From: Metridium senile
Taxonomy: Eukaryota; Cnidaria; Anthozoa; Actiniaria; Metridiidae
Length of the DNA stretch: 64,000 bases
Assembly (NCBI GenBank): GCA_949775045.1
Contig: OX459104.1
Coordinates: 7,605,427 to 7,669,426, forward strand
Direction of reading: 5' to 3'
In this document: positions 33,784 to 46,232 of the stretch, in pieces
How positions within the stretch are numbered: position 1 is the stretch's first letter
Layout of the letters: each line of letters begins with the position of its first letter
The notes under the pieces: generated by a model
What the model was told of the DNA's origin: nothing
The model's input: the letters and a program-made list of their open reading frames with translations, nothing else
Database searches by the model: none
Made by a program: the position numbers and the translations under genes

Positions 33784-34026
33784 AGCCTGGTTTGCATATG
33801 ATCGCTACGATCGCTGCGATCGCCGAAAATCATGTTTGGCCATCAGAATATAGCTCAGATTTCTTTGTGATTAAACAAAATCAACACTGATTTTTATGTT
33901 TAGGTTTATTTTGGTCAAATTTAAGCTTCAACCGTTAGTCAGCAGTGATATTTTTATTATTTCACAAAACCAAAGCGTTATCACAGCGATCCTGGCGATC
34001 GTAGCGATTATATGGGAACCAGGCTT
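33784..34026. mobile_element. TA-flanked MITE nested in right foldback arm (243 bp)
   Basis: Ends AGCCTGGTTTGCATATGATC and its near complement (...TATATGGGAACCAGGCTT). Terminal arrays of GCTACGATCGC occur in both arms. TA at 33782-33783 and 34027-34028. The left foldback arm reads in complement GCGCATTACTTATAAG, the site with one TA. Confidence 0.9.
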
Positions 34027-35028
34027 TACTTATAAGCTGCCATTATTATTTCATGGTATCAGTATTATGCTTACTAAACAAATTACCTAAAAAGTGGCAT
34101 TAAAAGTTTATATGTTCTAAAAAACTTCACAAACATTCGTACTTTTCCAATTTTCTACATAAAGTTAGTTTATTTGAGGAAAAGTACATTTACACAAGCA
34201 AAATAAATTGGCTTAATTACACTATAAATGGTCTGTTGTTTAGCGGATAAGTCTCACGGGGTGAATTTTAATTTTAACTTACAATTAGGCCATTAAAAAC
34301 AACTATAACAGTTTAAATAACAATAATCTATGCCAAATTTCGAAACTTAAAATCGTTTTAAAAGACGACGATGGTTTCTTTCTCAATATTATCGTATCGT
34401 TTATTATTCTAATCGAAAAGAAGCAAAATCTATACAATGTCACGTTGGTCACGCAATCTCAAGATGTGAATTTATAACGCTATTTGTGTCATATTGAGCG
34501 CCTTATATCTTTGTATCATTTTATTTGCCAGAAAAAGTTTATTCGGATCCTCAAAGATCGGTGCTTAAGCAACAATTTTTTATTTTGTTATTAATTTTAG
34601 AATAATGACAATGGTAGAAACAATTTTTTGAAATCACCCATTAAATATCGATGTGAAATATAGGGGTCAGTTAATGAAGCCTGGGTAAAACACAAATAAT
34701 CCAATTTTGCTCCAAATCATAGATAATCACCAGGAAGAGATGCACAAACAGCCTATAGTAAGAATGTGTTTGTGGGTGTTGTAGGGAAGTTGCACTACGG
34801 CGCTCAAAACCGTCGACGTTTGGACGCGTTTTTTGTATATTCGGGGCCGGATCCTATTTTCCTCGATTTTTCACGAAATAAAAATCGCCTGGCTTAACCA
34901 ACACCACAGCAGTTATTAGCTCCCTATAGACTACCAATGGACACATTTTGAGCTATTTTTATTTTTTGAGGTTTGCCGCGAATTTTAGATTTTGTTTGAC
35001 AATTCGAGACATTCGCTCTTAAAGAGTT

Positions 35029-35228
35029 NNNNNNNNNNNNNNNNNNNNNNNNNNNNNNNNNNNNNNNNNNNNNNNNNNNNNNNNNNNNNNNNNNNNNNNN
35101 NNNNNNNNNNNNNNNNNNNNNNNNNNNNNNNNNNNNNNNNNNNNNNNNNNNNNNNNNNNNNNNNNNNNNNNNNNNNNNNNNNNNNNNNNNNNNNNNNNNN
35201 NNNNNNNNNNNNNNNNNNNNNNNNNNNN
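35029..35228. other. Assembly gap (200 N)
   Basis: A run of N of exactly 200 bases, likely a placeholder of unknown true size, followed by a run of 11 C. The satellite sequence breaks off at AAAGAGTT before it and the minisatellite begins after it, so the real junction is missing. Confidence 0.99.
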
Positions 35229-36359
35229 CCCCCCCCCCCGGGCGGCATACAATACTAGTATTTTTTATACGGATAGTGATAATGATGATGATCGATAATT
35301 ATATTGATTGTTAAGATTGTGATGATGATGATGATAAAAAGGATAATTATAATAGTGATAAATGGTAAAGAATAATGATGATGATGATAATAGTGATAAA
35401 TGGTAAAGAATAATGATGATGATGATAATAGTGATAAATGGTAAAGAATAATGATGATGATGATAATAGTGATAAATGGTAAAGAATAATAATGATGATG
35501 ATAATAGTGATAAATGGTAAAGAATAATGATGATGATGATAATAGTGATAAATGGTAAAGAATAATGATGATGATGATAATAGTGATAAATGGTAAAGAA
35601 TAATAATGAAGATGATAATAGTGATAAATGGTAAAGAATAATAATGAAGATGATAATAGTGATAAGTGGTAAAGAATAATGATGATGATGATAATAGTGA
35701 TAAATGGTAAAGAATAATAATGATGATGATAATAGTGATAAATGGTAAAGAATAATGATGATGATGATAATAGTGATAAATGGTAAAGAATAATGATGAT
35801 GATGATAATAGTGATAAATGGTAAAGAATAATGATGATGATGATAATAGTAATAAATGGTAAAGAATAATAATGATGATGATCATAATAGTAATAAATGG
35901 TAAAGAATAATAATGATGATGATAATAGTGATAAATGGTAAAGAATAATGATGATGATGATAATAGTGATAAATGGTAAAGAATAATGATGATGATGATA
36001 ATAGTGATAAATGGTAAAGAATAATGATGATGATGATAATAGTGATAAATGGTAAAGAATAATAATGATGATGATAATAGTGATAAATGGTAAAGAATAA
36101 TAATGAAGATGATGATAATAGTAATAAATGGTAAAGAATAATAATGATGATGATCATAATAGTGATAAATGGTAAAGAATAATAATGAAGATGATAATAG
36201 TGATAAATGGTAAAGAATAATAATGATGATGATAATAGTGATAAATGGTAAAGAATAATAATAATGATGATGATAATAGTGATAAATGGTAAAGAATAAT
36301 AATGATGATGATAATAGTGATAAATGGTAAAGAATAATGATGATGATGATAATAGTAAT

Positions 36360-36502
36360 AGAGTACAAACACAAAAAGTGTGCAATACTTTGTACTATTT
36401 ACCACTAAATAGTGTTGATTAAACAATAGAGAACAAAAGAATTTGCATAATTTAGCAGTATTTAGTGGTATTTATGTTGCACACTTTTAGTGTTTGTACT
36501 CT
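36360..36502. mobile_element. 143-bp palindromic insert in minisatellite, copy 1
   Basis: Starts AGAGTACAAACACAAAAAGT and ends ACTTTTAGTGTTTGTACTCT, its near-perfect complement; inner arms ACTATTTACCACTAAATA and TATTTAGTGGTATTTA also pair. MITE-like. Confidence 0.8.
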
Positions 36503-38330
36503 AAATGGTAAATAATAATAATGATGATGATAATAGTGATAAATGGTAAAGAATAATAATGATGATGATGATAATAGTGATAAATGGTAAAGAATAATGA
36601 TGATGATGATAATAGTGATAAATGGTAAAGAATAATGATGATGATGATAATAGTGATAAATGGTAAAGAATAATAATGATGATGATGATAATAGTGATAA
36701 ATGGTAAAGAATAATGATGGTGATGATAATAGTGATAAATGGTAAAGAATAATAATGATGATGATGATAATAGTGATAAAAGGTAAATAATAATGATGAT
36801 GATGATAATAGTGATAAATGGTAAAGAATAATGATGATGATGATAGTAGTGATAAATGGTAAAGAATAATAATGATGATGATCATAATAGTGATAAATGG
36901 TAAAGAATAATAATGAAGATGATAATAGTGATAAATGGTAAAGAATAATGATGATGATGATAATAGTGATAAATGGTAAAGAATAATAATGAAGATGATA
37001 ATAGTGATAAATGGTAAAGAATAATGATGATGATGATAATAGTGATAAATGGTAAAGAATAATGATGATGATGATAATAGTGATAAATGGTAAAGAATAA
37101 TGATGATGATGATGATAATAGTGATAAAAGGTAAATAATAATGATGATGATGATAATAGTGATAAATGGTAAAGAATAATGATGATGATGATAGTAGTGA
37201 TAAATGGTAAAGAATAATAATGATGATGATCATAATAGTGATAAATGGTAAAGAATAATAATGAAGATGATAATAGTGATAAATGGTAAAGAATAATGAT
37301 GATGATGATAATAGTGATAAATGGTAAAGAATAATAATGAAGATGATAATAGTGATAAATGGTAAAGAATAATAATAATGATGATGATAATAGTGATCAA
37401 TGGTAAATAATAATAATGATGATGATAATAGTGATAAATGGTAAAGAATAATGATGATGATGATAATAGTGATAAATGGTAAAGAATAATGATGATGATG
37501 ATAATAGTAATAAATGGTAAAGAATAATAATGATGATGATCATAATAGTAATAAATGGTAAAGAATAATAATGATGATGATAATAGTGATAAATGGTAAA
37601 GAATAATAATGAAGATGATGATAATAGTAATAAATGGTAAAGAATAATAATGATGATGATAATAGTGATAAATGGTAAAGAATAATAATGAAGATGATAA
37701 TAGTGATAAATGGTAAAGAATAATGATGATGATGATAATAGTGATAAATGGTAAAGAATAATAATGATGATGATAATAGTGATAAATGGTAAAGAATAAT
37801 GATGATGATGATAATAGTGATAAATGGTAAAGAATGATGATGATGATGATAATGGTAATAAATGGTAAAGAATAATAATGATGATCATCATAATAGTAAT
37901 AAATGGTAAAGAATAATAATGATGATGATAATAGTGATAAATGGTAAAGAATAATGATGATGATGATGATAGTAATAAATGGTAAAGAATAATAATGATG
38001 ATCATCATAATAGTAATAAATGGTAAAGAATAATAATGATGATGATAATAGTGATAAATGGTAAAGAATAATAATGAAGATGATGATAAGAGTAATAAAT
38101 GGTAAAGAATAATAATGATGATGATCATAATAGTGATAAATGGTAAAGAATAACAATGAAGATGATAATAGTGATAAATGGTAAAGAATAATAATGATGA
38201 TGATAATAGTGATAAATGGTAAAGAATAATAATAATGATGATGATAATAGTGATAAATGGTAAAGAATAATAATGATGATGATAATAGTGATAAATGGTA
38301 AAGAATAATGATGATGATGATAATAGTAAT

Positions 38331-38473
38331 AGAGTACAAACACAAAAAGTGTGCAATACTTTGTACTATTTACCACTAAATAGTGTTGATTAAACAATAG
38401 AGAACAAAAGAATTTGCATAATTTAGCAGTATTTAGTGGTATTTATGTTGCACACTTTTAGTGTTTGTACTCT
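38331..38473. mobile_element. 143-bp palindromic insert in minisatellite, copy 2
   Basis: Appears identical to 36360-36502 and sits in the same local repeat context, so it was duplicated with the 1971-bp block rather than inserted twice. Confidence 0.8.
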
Positions 38474-39008
38474 AAATGGTAAATAATAATAATGATGATG
38501 ATAATAGTGATAAATGGTAAAGAATAATAATGATGATGATGATAATAGTGATAAATGGTAAAGAATAATGATGATGATGATAATAGTGATAAATGGTAAA
38601 GAATAATGATGATGATGATAATAGTGATAAATGGTAAAGAATAATAATGATGATGATAATAGTGATAAATGGTAAAGAATAATAATGATGATGATAATAG
38701 TGATAAATGGTAAAGAATAATGATGGTGATGATAATAGTGATAAATGGTAAAGAATAATAATGATGATGATGATAATAGTGATAAAAGGTAAATAATAAT
38801 GATGATGATGATAATAGTGATAAATGGTAAAGAATAATGATGATGATGATAGTAGTGATAAATGGTAAAGAATAATAATGATGATGATGATAATAGTGAT
38901 AAATGGTAAAGAATAATAATGATGATGATAATAGTGATAAATGGTAAAGAATAATAATGATGATGATGATAATAGTGATAAATGGTAAAGAATAATGATG
39001 ATGATGAT

Positions 39009-40068
39009 AATATGTTGAGATATGGACATCTAAACACCCCTAAATTGAGGTTTTTACAATCATTCTCAACAGGAAAATGAGGGTTAATTGTTTACAGATT
39101 CTCTTTTTATTGATTTTCTAATCGACCATGATATCATTCATAACAATTTGAATATTATTATATTTGTTATATCAATAATTTCTTATAAAGAATTGCGTCA
39201 TGGTAAAATTATGTATCACGACGTGATGCAAAGCCAACACCCATATTCAGAAGTTTCGCGAAATAGGACACTCCTTCAAGGGAGACTACTGCGAGGGAGA
39301 CTACTGACACAAAAGTTGACTAGAATCAAATTCTATCGCTACAAATTATAGCCACAAAAGGCTATGTTACAATGCAAGCTGACTCTGGTTAAGGTATGTT
39401 TGAGATTTGTAATCTTTGAGTTTATTTTAGCCTGAACATACAAAACTATTATGTCTAGATTCGATCAATAATTAATACGTATGATCGTCGTAAACAACTT
39501 TCTAGTGGCTGCTATAAACATGTGAAATAAGCTTTAGTTTACTGATTTAGCAACATTGCTTTGTATTAATATTTCTTTTTTTACATAAGTTGTCCTCAAG
39601 TTTTTGAGACACTACACGGATTATTTCATAATTTACTCTTTGATTCTTGTAACAATCTTAAAATTGTTCGTATGGTTGAATGGTTCTTAAAGAGTTCGCT
39701 GGCTATTGCACTCTATCTAAGGTTCGGTTAGGTTTATAACAAGTCAACAAACGGCAAACAACCGGTCGCCTATTCTAACCTATCTTTTTGAACTTCTTTA
39801 GAAGGTACAAAGCACAGCTGAGAAACCGGCAAACACTATGAACCTTATACAATGTTCACGACCCAAAAGTTTTCTTATTAGCTTCCTCACCCCATCAAGT
39901 TTCAAGCTCGATTGTTTGCCATAATTGCAAAATGATGACTTGTTTACAAAAAAATAAATTAGTTAGTTGTTATTTACTGTATGGGTATTGGGTTTAAATA
40001 AAATCCCTAGGTTTATTATATAATTCAGGCTTCTCACATCTCTTTTGATGATCTCTCTGACCTTCTAA
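39009..40068 (+). repeat. Satellite monomer fragment
   Basis: Resumes inside a monomer at TTGAGATATGGACATCTAAA and runs through ACGTCATGGTAAAA, TTCTTAAAGAGTTCGCTGGC and CCCTAGGTTTATTATATAAT to GACCTTCTAA, where the 6.9-kb element begins. More diverged from the main array than the array units are from each other. Confidence 0.85.
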
Positions 40069-40667
40069 GATTACCAGTCGTTTCGCCGACATGGCAGTTC
40101 GCCGTCAACCAGTTCGCCGACACTCGAGTCGATTCGCGACACTACTCAAGTCGATTCGCCGACAGTCAGTAACCAGTTCGCCGACATTCTCAAAACCTAA
40201 AGAAACTTACTATAATATTATTTTATCGTCTAATACCATACACATGAGAGTTGTTTTGAGTTTGCTTGTCAAAATAACGTTCAAAAACATAAACTTTCGT
40301 CGTCCGACGGTCCTTTTTGATCGATCAACAATCCGACTTCGCAATCCTTCGCACATTCGTTTGGTTTCGCTGTACTTTATGGATTATAAACAGTTCACTC
40401 AGTTTTATAATAATCAAATCTTTTTAAAAAGTGATAATGTTTTTTTGATCGAAACTTCTCAGCAATCCATCGAACTTTGAAGGTAAAACAAGCTATCAGT
40501 CAGCGTATAAACAGGCCGTTACCGTTATAAATATTGTGTTTTCGATCGATCGCTTGAACTCTTAGCTTATGATGTCTTTAGAGCTTACTTTTATTTCAAT
40601 GATGCCAATCTATTAGAAAGAAAGGTGATATTTTACTATAAACAAACATTGTAAGAATGCTTTAAAG

Positions 40668-41047
40668 AGGGTCCTGAAGGGGTAAATTGGGAATTGGGAT
40701 TTGCCTTTTTTCGAGGCTGGGAATTGGGATTTGCCCATTGGGATTGGGATTTGTCCATTGGGATTGGGATTTGTCCATAGGATTTGGCTATTTCTTGTCC
40801 ATCCGTTTTCTCTTTAGATGCTAAAATAATGTTTTAAATTGAGTAATTTGCAACATTTTACGTCGTTTTAGTAGACTAGAAGAGAAAATCGAACTATCTT
40901 GGGCTTCCTGTGGTTAGTATTCAATTTGGGCTTCCTGTGGTTAATGTTTGGGCTTCCTGTGGTTAATGTTTGGGCTTCCTGTGGTAATTGGGATTTTGAT
41001 AAAAAATTGATTGGGAATTGGGATTGGATACCCCCCTTCAGGACCCT
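40668..41047. mobile_element. 380-bp MITE with 8-bp duplication, nested in left arm
   Basis: Ends AGGGTCCTGAAGGGG and complement. CTTTAAAG at 40660-40667 and 41048-41055; the opposite arm (46323-46335) holds a single CTTTAAAG. The interior has GGGATTGGGATTTGYCCATT repeats and four copies of GGGCTTCCTGTGGTTAATG-like units (40909-40990). Confidence 0.85.
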
Positions 41048-42439
41048 CTTTAAAGTTCGTTGTTTCACGGCTAGCTGTCGTTGCTCAATCGCCGAATCGT
41101 CTTCAACATTTGCCTCAACAGCCTTTTGCCGTGGCCAGCAACGCTAGGTTGAGTGTTACGTTAAAAAATCAAGCCTTTTTTCAAAGCGGTTTTAAAAGAC
41201 TTTCAGACTTTCGTTGACAAAAAAAAACGAAATTAAGAATAAAAAATCTCGAACGGTAACGTGATATTAAACTGAGAACGCCGTAAACTTTTGCCAACTT
41301 CACACACGAGTGCTTAAACCCTACTTTGACAAAAATCTCTAATAAAGTCAAACAACACTTCTATAGTTATGTTTATTTACCAATAATGGTTTCATTGAGC
41401 ACTTTTTAGACGAAAATGAGACATTAAGAGTCAATGTCTGTAATGGTCGAGAATCGCCGGACAGCAGTAAAAAAATGAAATTGCTCATATTATGCCTAAA
41501 TAACCTTTGTGGTAAGACATTTTCAGAAATCCAACTCTTAGTCCTGGGCGCCTTTTATTTTTCGAGAAATCGCTAAAAGTTGATTTTGGGGTCCTGACGT
41601 GCTTGGGCACCCTGTGTTGAAAAGGAAAATGTAAGGTTTTCTCGGTGCTCGTACGGCTTTGCGTTTGATTTTATCTCAACTATTTTTTTTATTTAGCAAA
41701 GATACATTATTCCTTATCAATTTAATGTAAAACTTGTTTTGATAATGCACGTTTTGAACAAATTACGGAATTTTCAATTGACACTACTTTGACGTCTCCA
41801 AAACTTCGCTATTTTTGCTTATTTTCAATGTGCCTGAATCAGTCGTGGTACATGCACCAGAACTAAACAAATACCACTGTGCTATAGCCTAACCCTTCTA
41901 GAATAACATATCAAAAAGTTATTGGCGGCACGCTAAACCTCGTTTCCTGAGAGAACCAAATGTGTCGACGGCCTTTTTCACTCAAGTAAGCGTTACACAA
42001 AGCACAGTGTATATGTCAACAACCTATACTTTCGCTTTTTTTAGCTAAAATCAACTTAAAACAAGCACATTTCTCATGATATGAGTTTAGAATGGTATTT
42101 TATAGCTTTTTGACCTGGATTATTGCACAAATCTATCATCGGTTGAGATTATGTGGTCACGCAAAGACTATTCACAGCAGGCTATATTTAGACTGTCTAG
42201 GCCATCGTGACAAAGCGTGTGTCTTACGTGACTGTTGTATTTCCCTTTAAAATGTGAAATTAAATATATTTCCTTTGATAGAGAATTTTACGGCCCGACA
42301 AAAATTGACATATATTAGCTAGTTGTATAGTTCGTTGTGTTCGCACTAATAGACAGTCGGACTACAATTATTGTTGACAATTTTAGATTTATCCGAACAC
42401 AAATTAAAATGATAAATCGTAGAGAATTCTGTATTCAAT

Positions 42440-42644
42440 AAGGCCCGGGCAAACGGCTTCGACATTTGCTTCAACATCCGTTCGATTGTTGAATTGTACC
42501 TTATTTCAACATTGTCATTGAAACCGTTTATCCCCCTACCTTGAACTGGTTCAACATCGTTCAATTGCAACAATCCTTCTACAGCATTTAACAAAATCGA
42601 ACCAATGTGTTGAAGTAAATGTTGAAGCCGTTTGAAAGGGCCTT
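42440..42644. mobile_element. MITE (~205 bp) in the foldback centre
   Basis: AAGGCCCGGGCAAACGGCTT CGACATTTGCTTCAACA on the left is matched in complement on the right (GTTGAAGCCGTTTGAAAGGG CCTT). Several further CTTCAACA/TGTTGAA motifs occur inside. Confidence 0.75.
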
Positions 42645-42842
42645 TAGTCTCACGAATGTCGATAGGATTGCAATGATTAGTCTGCGTTGTCGGCAGTCCG
42701 GTGTGTATATACAGGTGGTACACAAATCTTATACTGTTTCATGTCAAATGAGATTTGACAGGTTTTCCTGATCTTGGGTAGGCCGACGGCTGGTAGCAAG
42801 TTTGCAAGCTGGTCAATTTTTTTTATTTTACAGTTAAGTTAT

Positions 42843-43530
42843 TTTCGTTATTATTATTATTATTATTTTTTTTTTAATCAATTTGCCACAATGGCAGGGA
42901 TAGAGACACAGGGCAGGGCCCCAATTGCTTGGCAATATCCCCTAAGAAATAAGATATAACGGAAAGGTATAATGAAATACAGATAATAAGCTGTATGAAT
43001 GACAGCTTACGCCAATTACTGAACGAAATTACAAAAATATATACAAGGGAAAACAGCCAAAGGTAAAGACAGTTTATGGTGGCTGGTACATTTGCAGTTC
43101 TTTATAATACATATTGTGTAGGTGTTCTTTGAACTGTTTCAAGTGGAGATTCTTGAAATGTGATGGCAAATTGTTCCAAAGCTTTAAGACTCTTGGGAAA
43201 AAGGAACACATATAGTAGTTTTGTTTGTGTGAGCTAATCATACGATAATTATTTGGATCATAATTTCGGGTCTTGTATTTTGAATAGATAGGAGTGATAT
43301 ATTTGCTTAAGTCTATGTCCATAGTTCCCGTATGGAACTTGAGGAATTGAGTTAGGTCTGTGATGTCCCGTCTGTTTTCCAAAGGAAGTATGTTGAGAGT
43401 TCGTAGTCGGTCAGCATAGGACACATCTTTGGGGTAATTTAGTATGAATTTTGTAGCACGTCTTTGTACGTTCCGTCGTTTGTTATGTTGTAGTGTTTGT
43501 TTCTTGTTTGATTGAAAGTCTTCTTGGCGG
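42843..43530 (-). pseudogene. LINE (CR1/L2-like) 3' fragment
   Basis: On the minus strand an open frame from about 43480 to 43074 reads VQRRATKFILNYPKDVSYAD, RLRTLNILPLENRRDITDLT ... KQNYYMCSFFPRVLKLWNNL PSHFKNLHLKQFKEHL, the C-terminal end typical of CR1/L2-class reverse transcriptases. The 3' side ends in an A-run plus (AAT)n near 42843, a usual LINE tail. The 5' part is missing. Confidence 0.8.
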
Positions 43531-43769
43531 TAGTTATATAAATTACAACGATGTTTTCTTTACGCAGTATTTGACTGACATTTTGTCATATAGCAAGCTG
43601 GATTAACGTTTAGTGTTTGGTTCAAAAGCAATTGATGACCTATAATTTATCATGATGCTGCAAGTTGGATAAACGTTGTTAAAATGAGGGTTATTTTTTC
43701 AAACATTGAAGCAAACGGCATGTTATTCAGTACCTATATCGAATACTTAGCATGAGTTCCTGCCTTTAG

Positions 43770-43928
43770 TAGGTGGTCTGTGTGGACCCAGTTCATACAA
43801 TGCAACCATCACCGAATGTACGACTCTTGGAAACTGCGACAAAGATGTTTTCAACCACCTTTCTTTGTATAAAGTCAGTGATGACTCCGATGTTTCTTCT
43901 GAGTCTAAGTTACTTCTTGCTCGTGCAG
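43770..43928 (+). CDS. Orphan internal exon inside foldback element
   Basis: TGCCTTTAG acceptor ends at 43769 and a GTAAGT donor begins at 43929. The frame between reads GGLCGPSSYNATITECTTLG, NCDKDVFNHLSLYKVSDDSD and VSSESKLLLARA without a stop. Length 159 nt is a multiple of 3, with matching phases at both sides. No family recognised. It is either a remnant of the element's own gene or a captured host exon. Confidence 0.45.
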
Positions 43929-44654
43929 GTAAGTGTACAGTTTCTACTTAACCGAAAAAAAAAAAAACAGAGGAATGCATGCGCTTGTTAAACATGTTAT
44001 GCAGATGAGATAAATGAAAAATGAATGCACGCAATCACTACGTGCACTATTTTTCATATGTATTTTCAATAGTCAGTAAGATATAGTCACGCAATCTGGG
44101 CACTACGCGGTACGTACGTACACTCGTTTTCATATGTATTTTCGATAGAGGTTGTTTTTTGCCAGCTAGTTGTAAATAGTTAATATAAACCTTTAGTTGG
44201 TATTTTTATCACTTAAATATGTTGTTACCTTTTTATCTGTGTACCAGAGAAAGTCAACGCAATTCAATACACGCTGAAATATCTAATATTTTCTACACAT
44301 GTAATAAAGTACGTAACCAGTTGTATTTATAAACTTTAAATATGTAAATATTGATTTATGTACATTACAAATATCATTAAATACAAACAGTTGAACGTTA
44401 TGGTTCTGTGATGGTTTTAAATGTAAAAGCAATGTAAACGTTTTGTAAAATTGACTACGTCTGCGAAGAAGACCGAAGTGCTTTAACTGACAGAATAACG
44501 AAATAATTGTCATACTAATTGAGGTCAAACATATACAAAATGTCATTCTAACGCAAAGTATGGGAAATGTAGTTGTTCTATTTGTTCTATTGATATGCTT
44601 TCTTTAAATGGAAACGTTTTTGTAGTTTATTTCTTTGGAAACAACAAAAGACAA
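43929..44654. other. Foldback centre, non-coding
   Basis: AT-rich. A short direct repeat (TTTTCATATGTATTTTC) occurs at ~44051 and ~44129. No further exon could be supported. Confidence 0.4.
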
Positions 44655-45824
44655 CGCTTTGTCACGATGGCCTAGACAGTCTAAATATAGCTTGCTGTGA
44701 ATAGTCTTTGCGTGACCACATAATCTCAACCGATGATAGATTTGTGCAATAATCCAGGTCAAAAAGCTATAAAATACCATTCTAAACTCATATCATGAGA
44801 AATGTGCTTGTTTTAAGTTGATTTTAGCTAAAAAAAAAGCGAAAGTAAAAGTTGTTGACATATACACTGTGCTTTGTGTAACGCTTACTTGAGTGAAAAA
44901 GGCCGACACATTTGGTTCTCTCAGGAAACGTGGTTTAGCGTGCCGCCAATAACGTTTTGATATGTTATTCTAGAAGGGTTAGGCTATAGCACAGTGGTAT
45001 TTGTTTAGTTCTGGTGCATGTACCACGACCGATTTAGGCACATTGAAAATAAGCAAAAATAGCGAAGTTTTGGAGACGTCAAAGTAGTGTCAATTGAAAA
45101 TTCCGTAATTTATTCAAAACGTGCATTATCAAAATAATTTTTACATTAAATTGATAAGGAATAATGTATCTTTGCTAAATAAAAAATCAGTTGAGATAAA
45201 ATCAAACGCAAAGCCGTACGAGCGCCGAGAAAACCTTACATTTTCCTTTTCAACACAGGGTGCCCAAGCACGTCAGGACCCCAAAATCAACTTTTAGCGA
45301 TTTCTCGAAAAATAAAAGGCGCCCAGGACTAAGAGTTGGATTTCTGAAAATGTCTTACCAAAAAGGTTATTTAGGCATAATATGAGCAATTTCATTTTTT
45401 CACTGCTGTCCGGCGATTCTCGACCATTACAGACATTGACTCTTAAAGCGAATTGTTGCAATCTAATTATGTCGAGATTTGAGAAGGATTCGAACGCCGT
45501 GATTTTTTTTTCAAAGTTACACACGAGTGCTTTCGCTCCTTTGACAAAAATCTCTAATAAAGTCAAACAACACTTCTATAGTTATGTTTATTTGAAAATA
45601 ATTGTTTCATAGAGCATATTTAAGATGGAAATCAAACATTTTATCATCAATCCATCATGTTATCATGTAAGTTTCATGTCACCTCTTTTAGAGGGTAAAA
45701 GAGTCCCATAGCAACGCCAGTCAAGTAATAACAACAAGAGACTTGAGACGAGATAATCATTAATTTAGCAGGTCCATTACATCCAATTTTCAACAAAAAA
45801 GTTTTACAAATACTGTTTGAACAT

Positions 45825-46232
45825 AAAGCGATGTATTTAGTTATATTTAACATCTGATGAGAATGAAAATCAGTTAATTATCAAACATCCCTCACTTGAG
45901 CGTCAGAAGTCGTTTAGAGTTCCAAGTTGCTGCCAATAAGCACAATAATGTTTACTAAAACAAAGTATTTTCAGATCATAAAGTTTAATAAATATATTCT
46001 GAATGTAAAGCGATGTATTTAGTTATATTTAACATCTGATGAGAATGAAAATCAGTTAATTATCAAACATCCCTCACTTGAGCGTCAGAAGTCGTTTAGA
46101 GTTCCAAGTTGCTGCCAATAAGCACAATAATGTTTACTAAAACAAAGTATTTTCAGATCATAAAGTTTAATAAATATATTCTGAATGTAAAGCGATGTAT
46201 TTAGTTATATTTAACATCTGATGAGAATGAAA
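45825..46232 (+). repeat. 182-bp tandem repeat, ~2.2 copies
   Basis: AAAGCGATGTATTTAGTTAT starts at 45825, 46007 and 46189. Copies are virtually identical through ATTCTGAATGT. Present only in the right arm of the foldback element. Confidence 0.9.

Larger units (their letters stand above)
30377..35018. mobile_element. 4.6-kb TTAA-flanked foldback element
   Basis: TTAA at 30373-30376 and 35019-35022 flank inverted ends (GAGCGAGTCTCC... on the left; ...GACATTCGCTC on the right). Uninterrupted monomers read GGTTCTTAAAGAGTTCGCTG, the empty site. The arms (about 30377-32600 and 33259-35018) are ~1.5 kb inverted copies once two nested insertions are removed, with ~650 bp between. The arm ends carry a zinc-motif gene fragment. 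TTAA duplication suits piggyBac or Kolobok superfamilies; which one is unresolved. The right flank is cut by the assembly gap. Confidence 0.85.
35270..39008. repeat. GAT/AAATGGTAAAG minisatellite with 1971-bp higher-order repeat
   Basis: Roughly 100 tandem units of 35-42 bp built as (GAT)3-5 AATAGTGATAAATGGTAAAGAATAA with variable triplet number. A two-fold higher-order copy is shown by identical spacer palindromes at 36360 and 38331 (offset 1971 bp) and the same order of variant units before and after each. The long minus-strand frames rich in LYHLSLLSSS are translations of this repeat. Confidence 0.95.

Noticed and set aside
34985..35258. Open frames spanning the gap
   Set aside because: Made almost wholly of unknown bases.
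35270..39008. CRISPR-like array
   Set aside because: Units abut without unique spacers, triplet numbers vary, and the context is eukaryotic; it is a minisatellite.
35265..39037. Long minus-strand frames (up to 371 aa) with LYHLSLLSSS repeats
   Set aside because: Direct translation of the GAT/AAATGGTAAAG minisatellite; composition and phase shifts follow unit length, with no start context or domain.
40091..40480. 129-aa frame in the left end of the 6.9-kb foldback
   Set aside because: Lies in terminal repeats full of TTCGCCGACA motifs and lacks any domain; the mirror frame in the other arm is disrupted.
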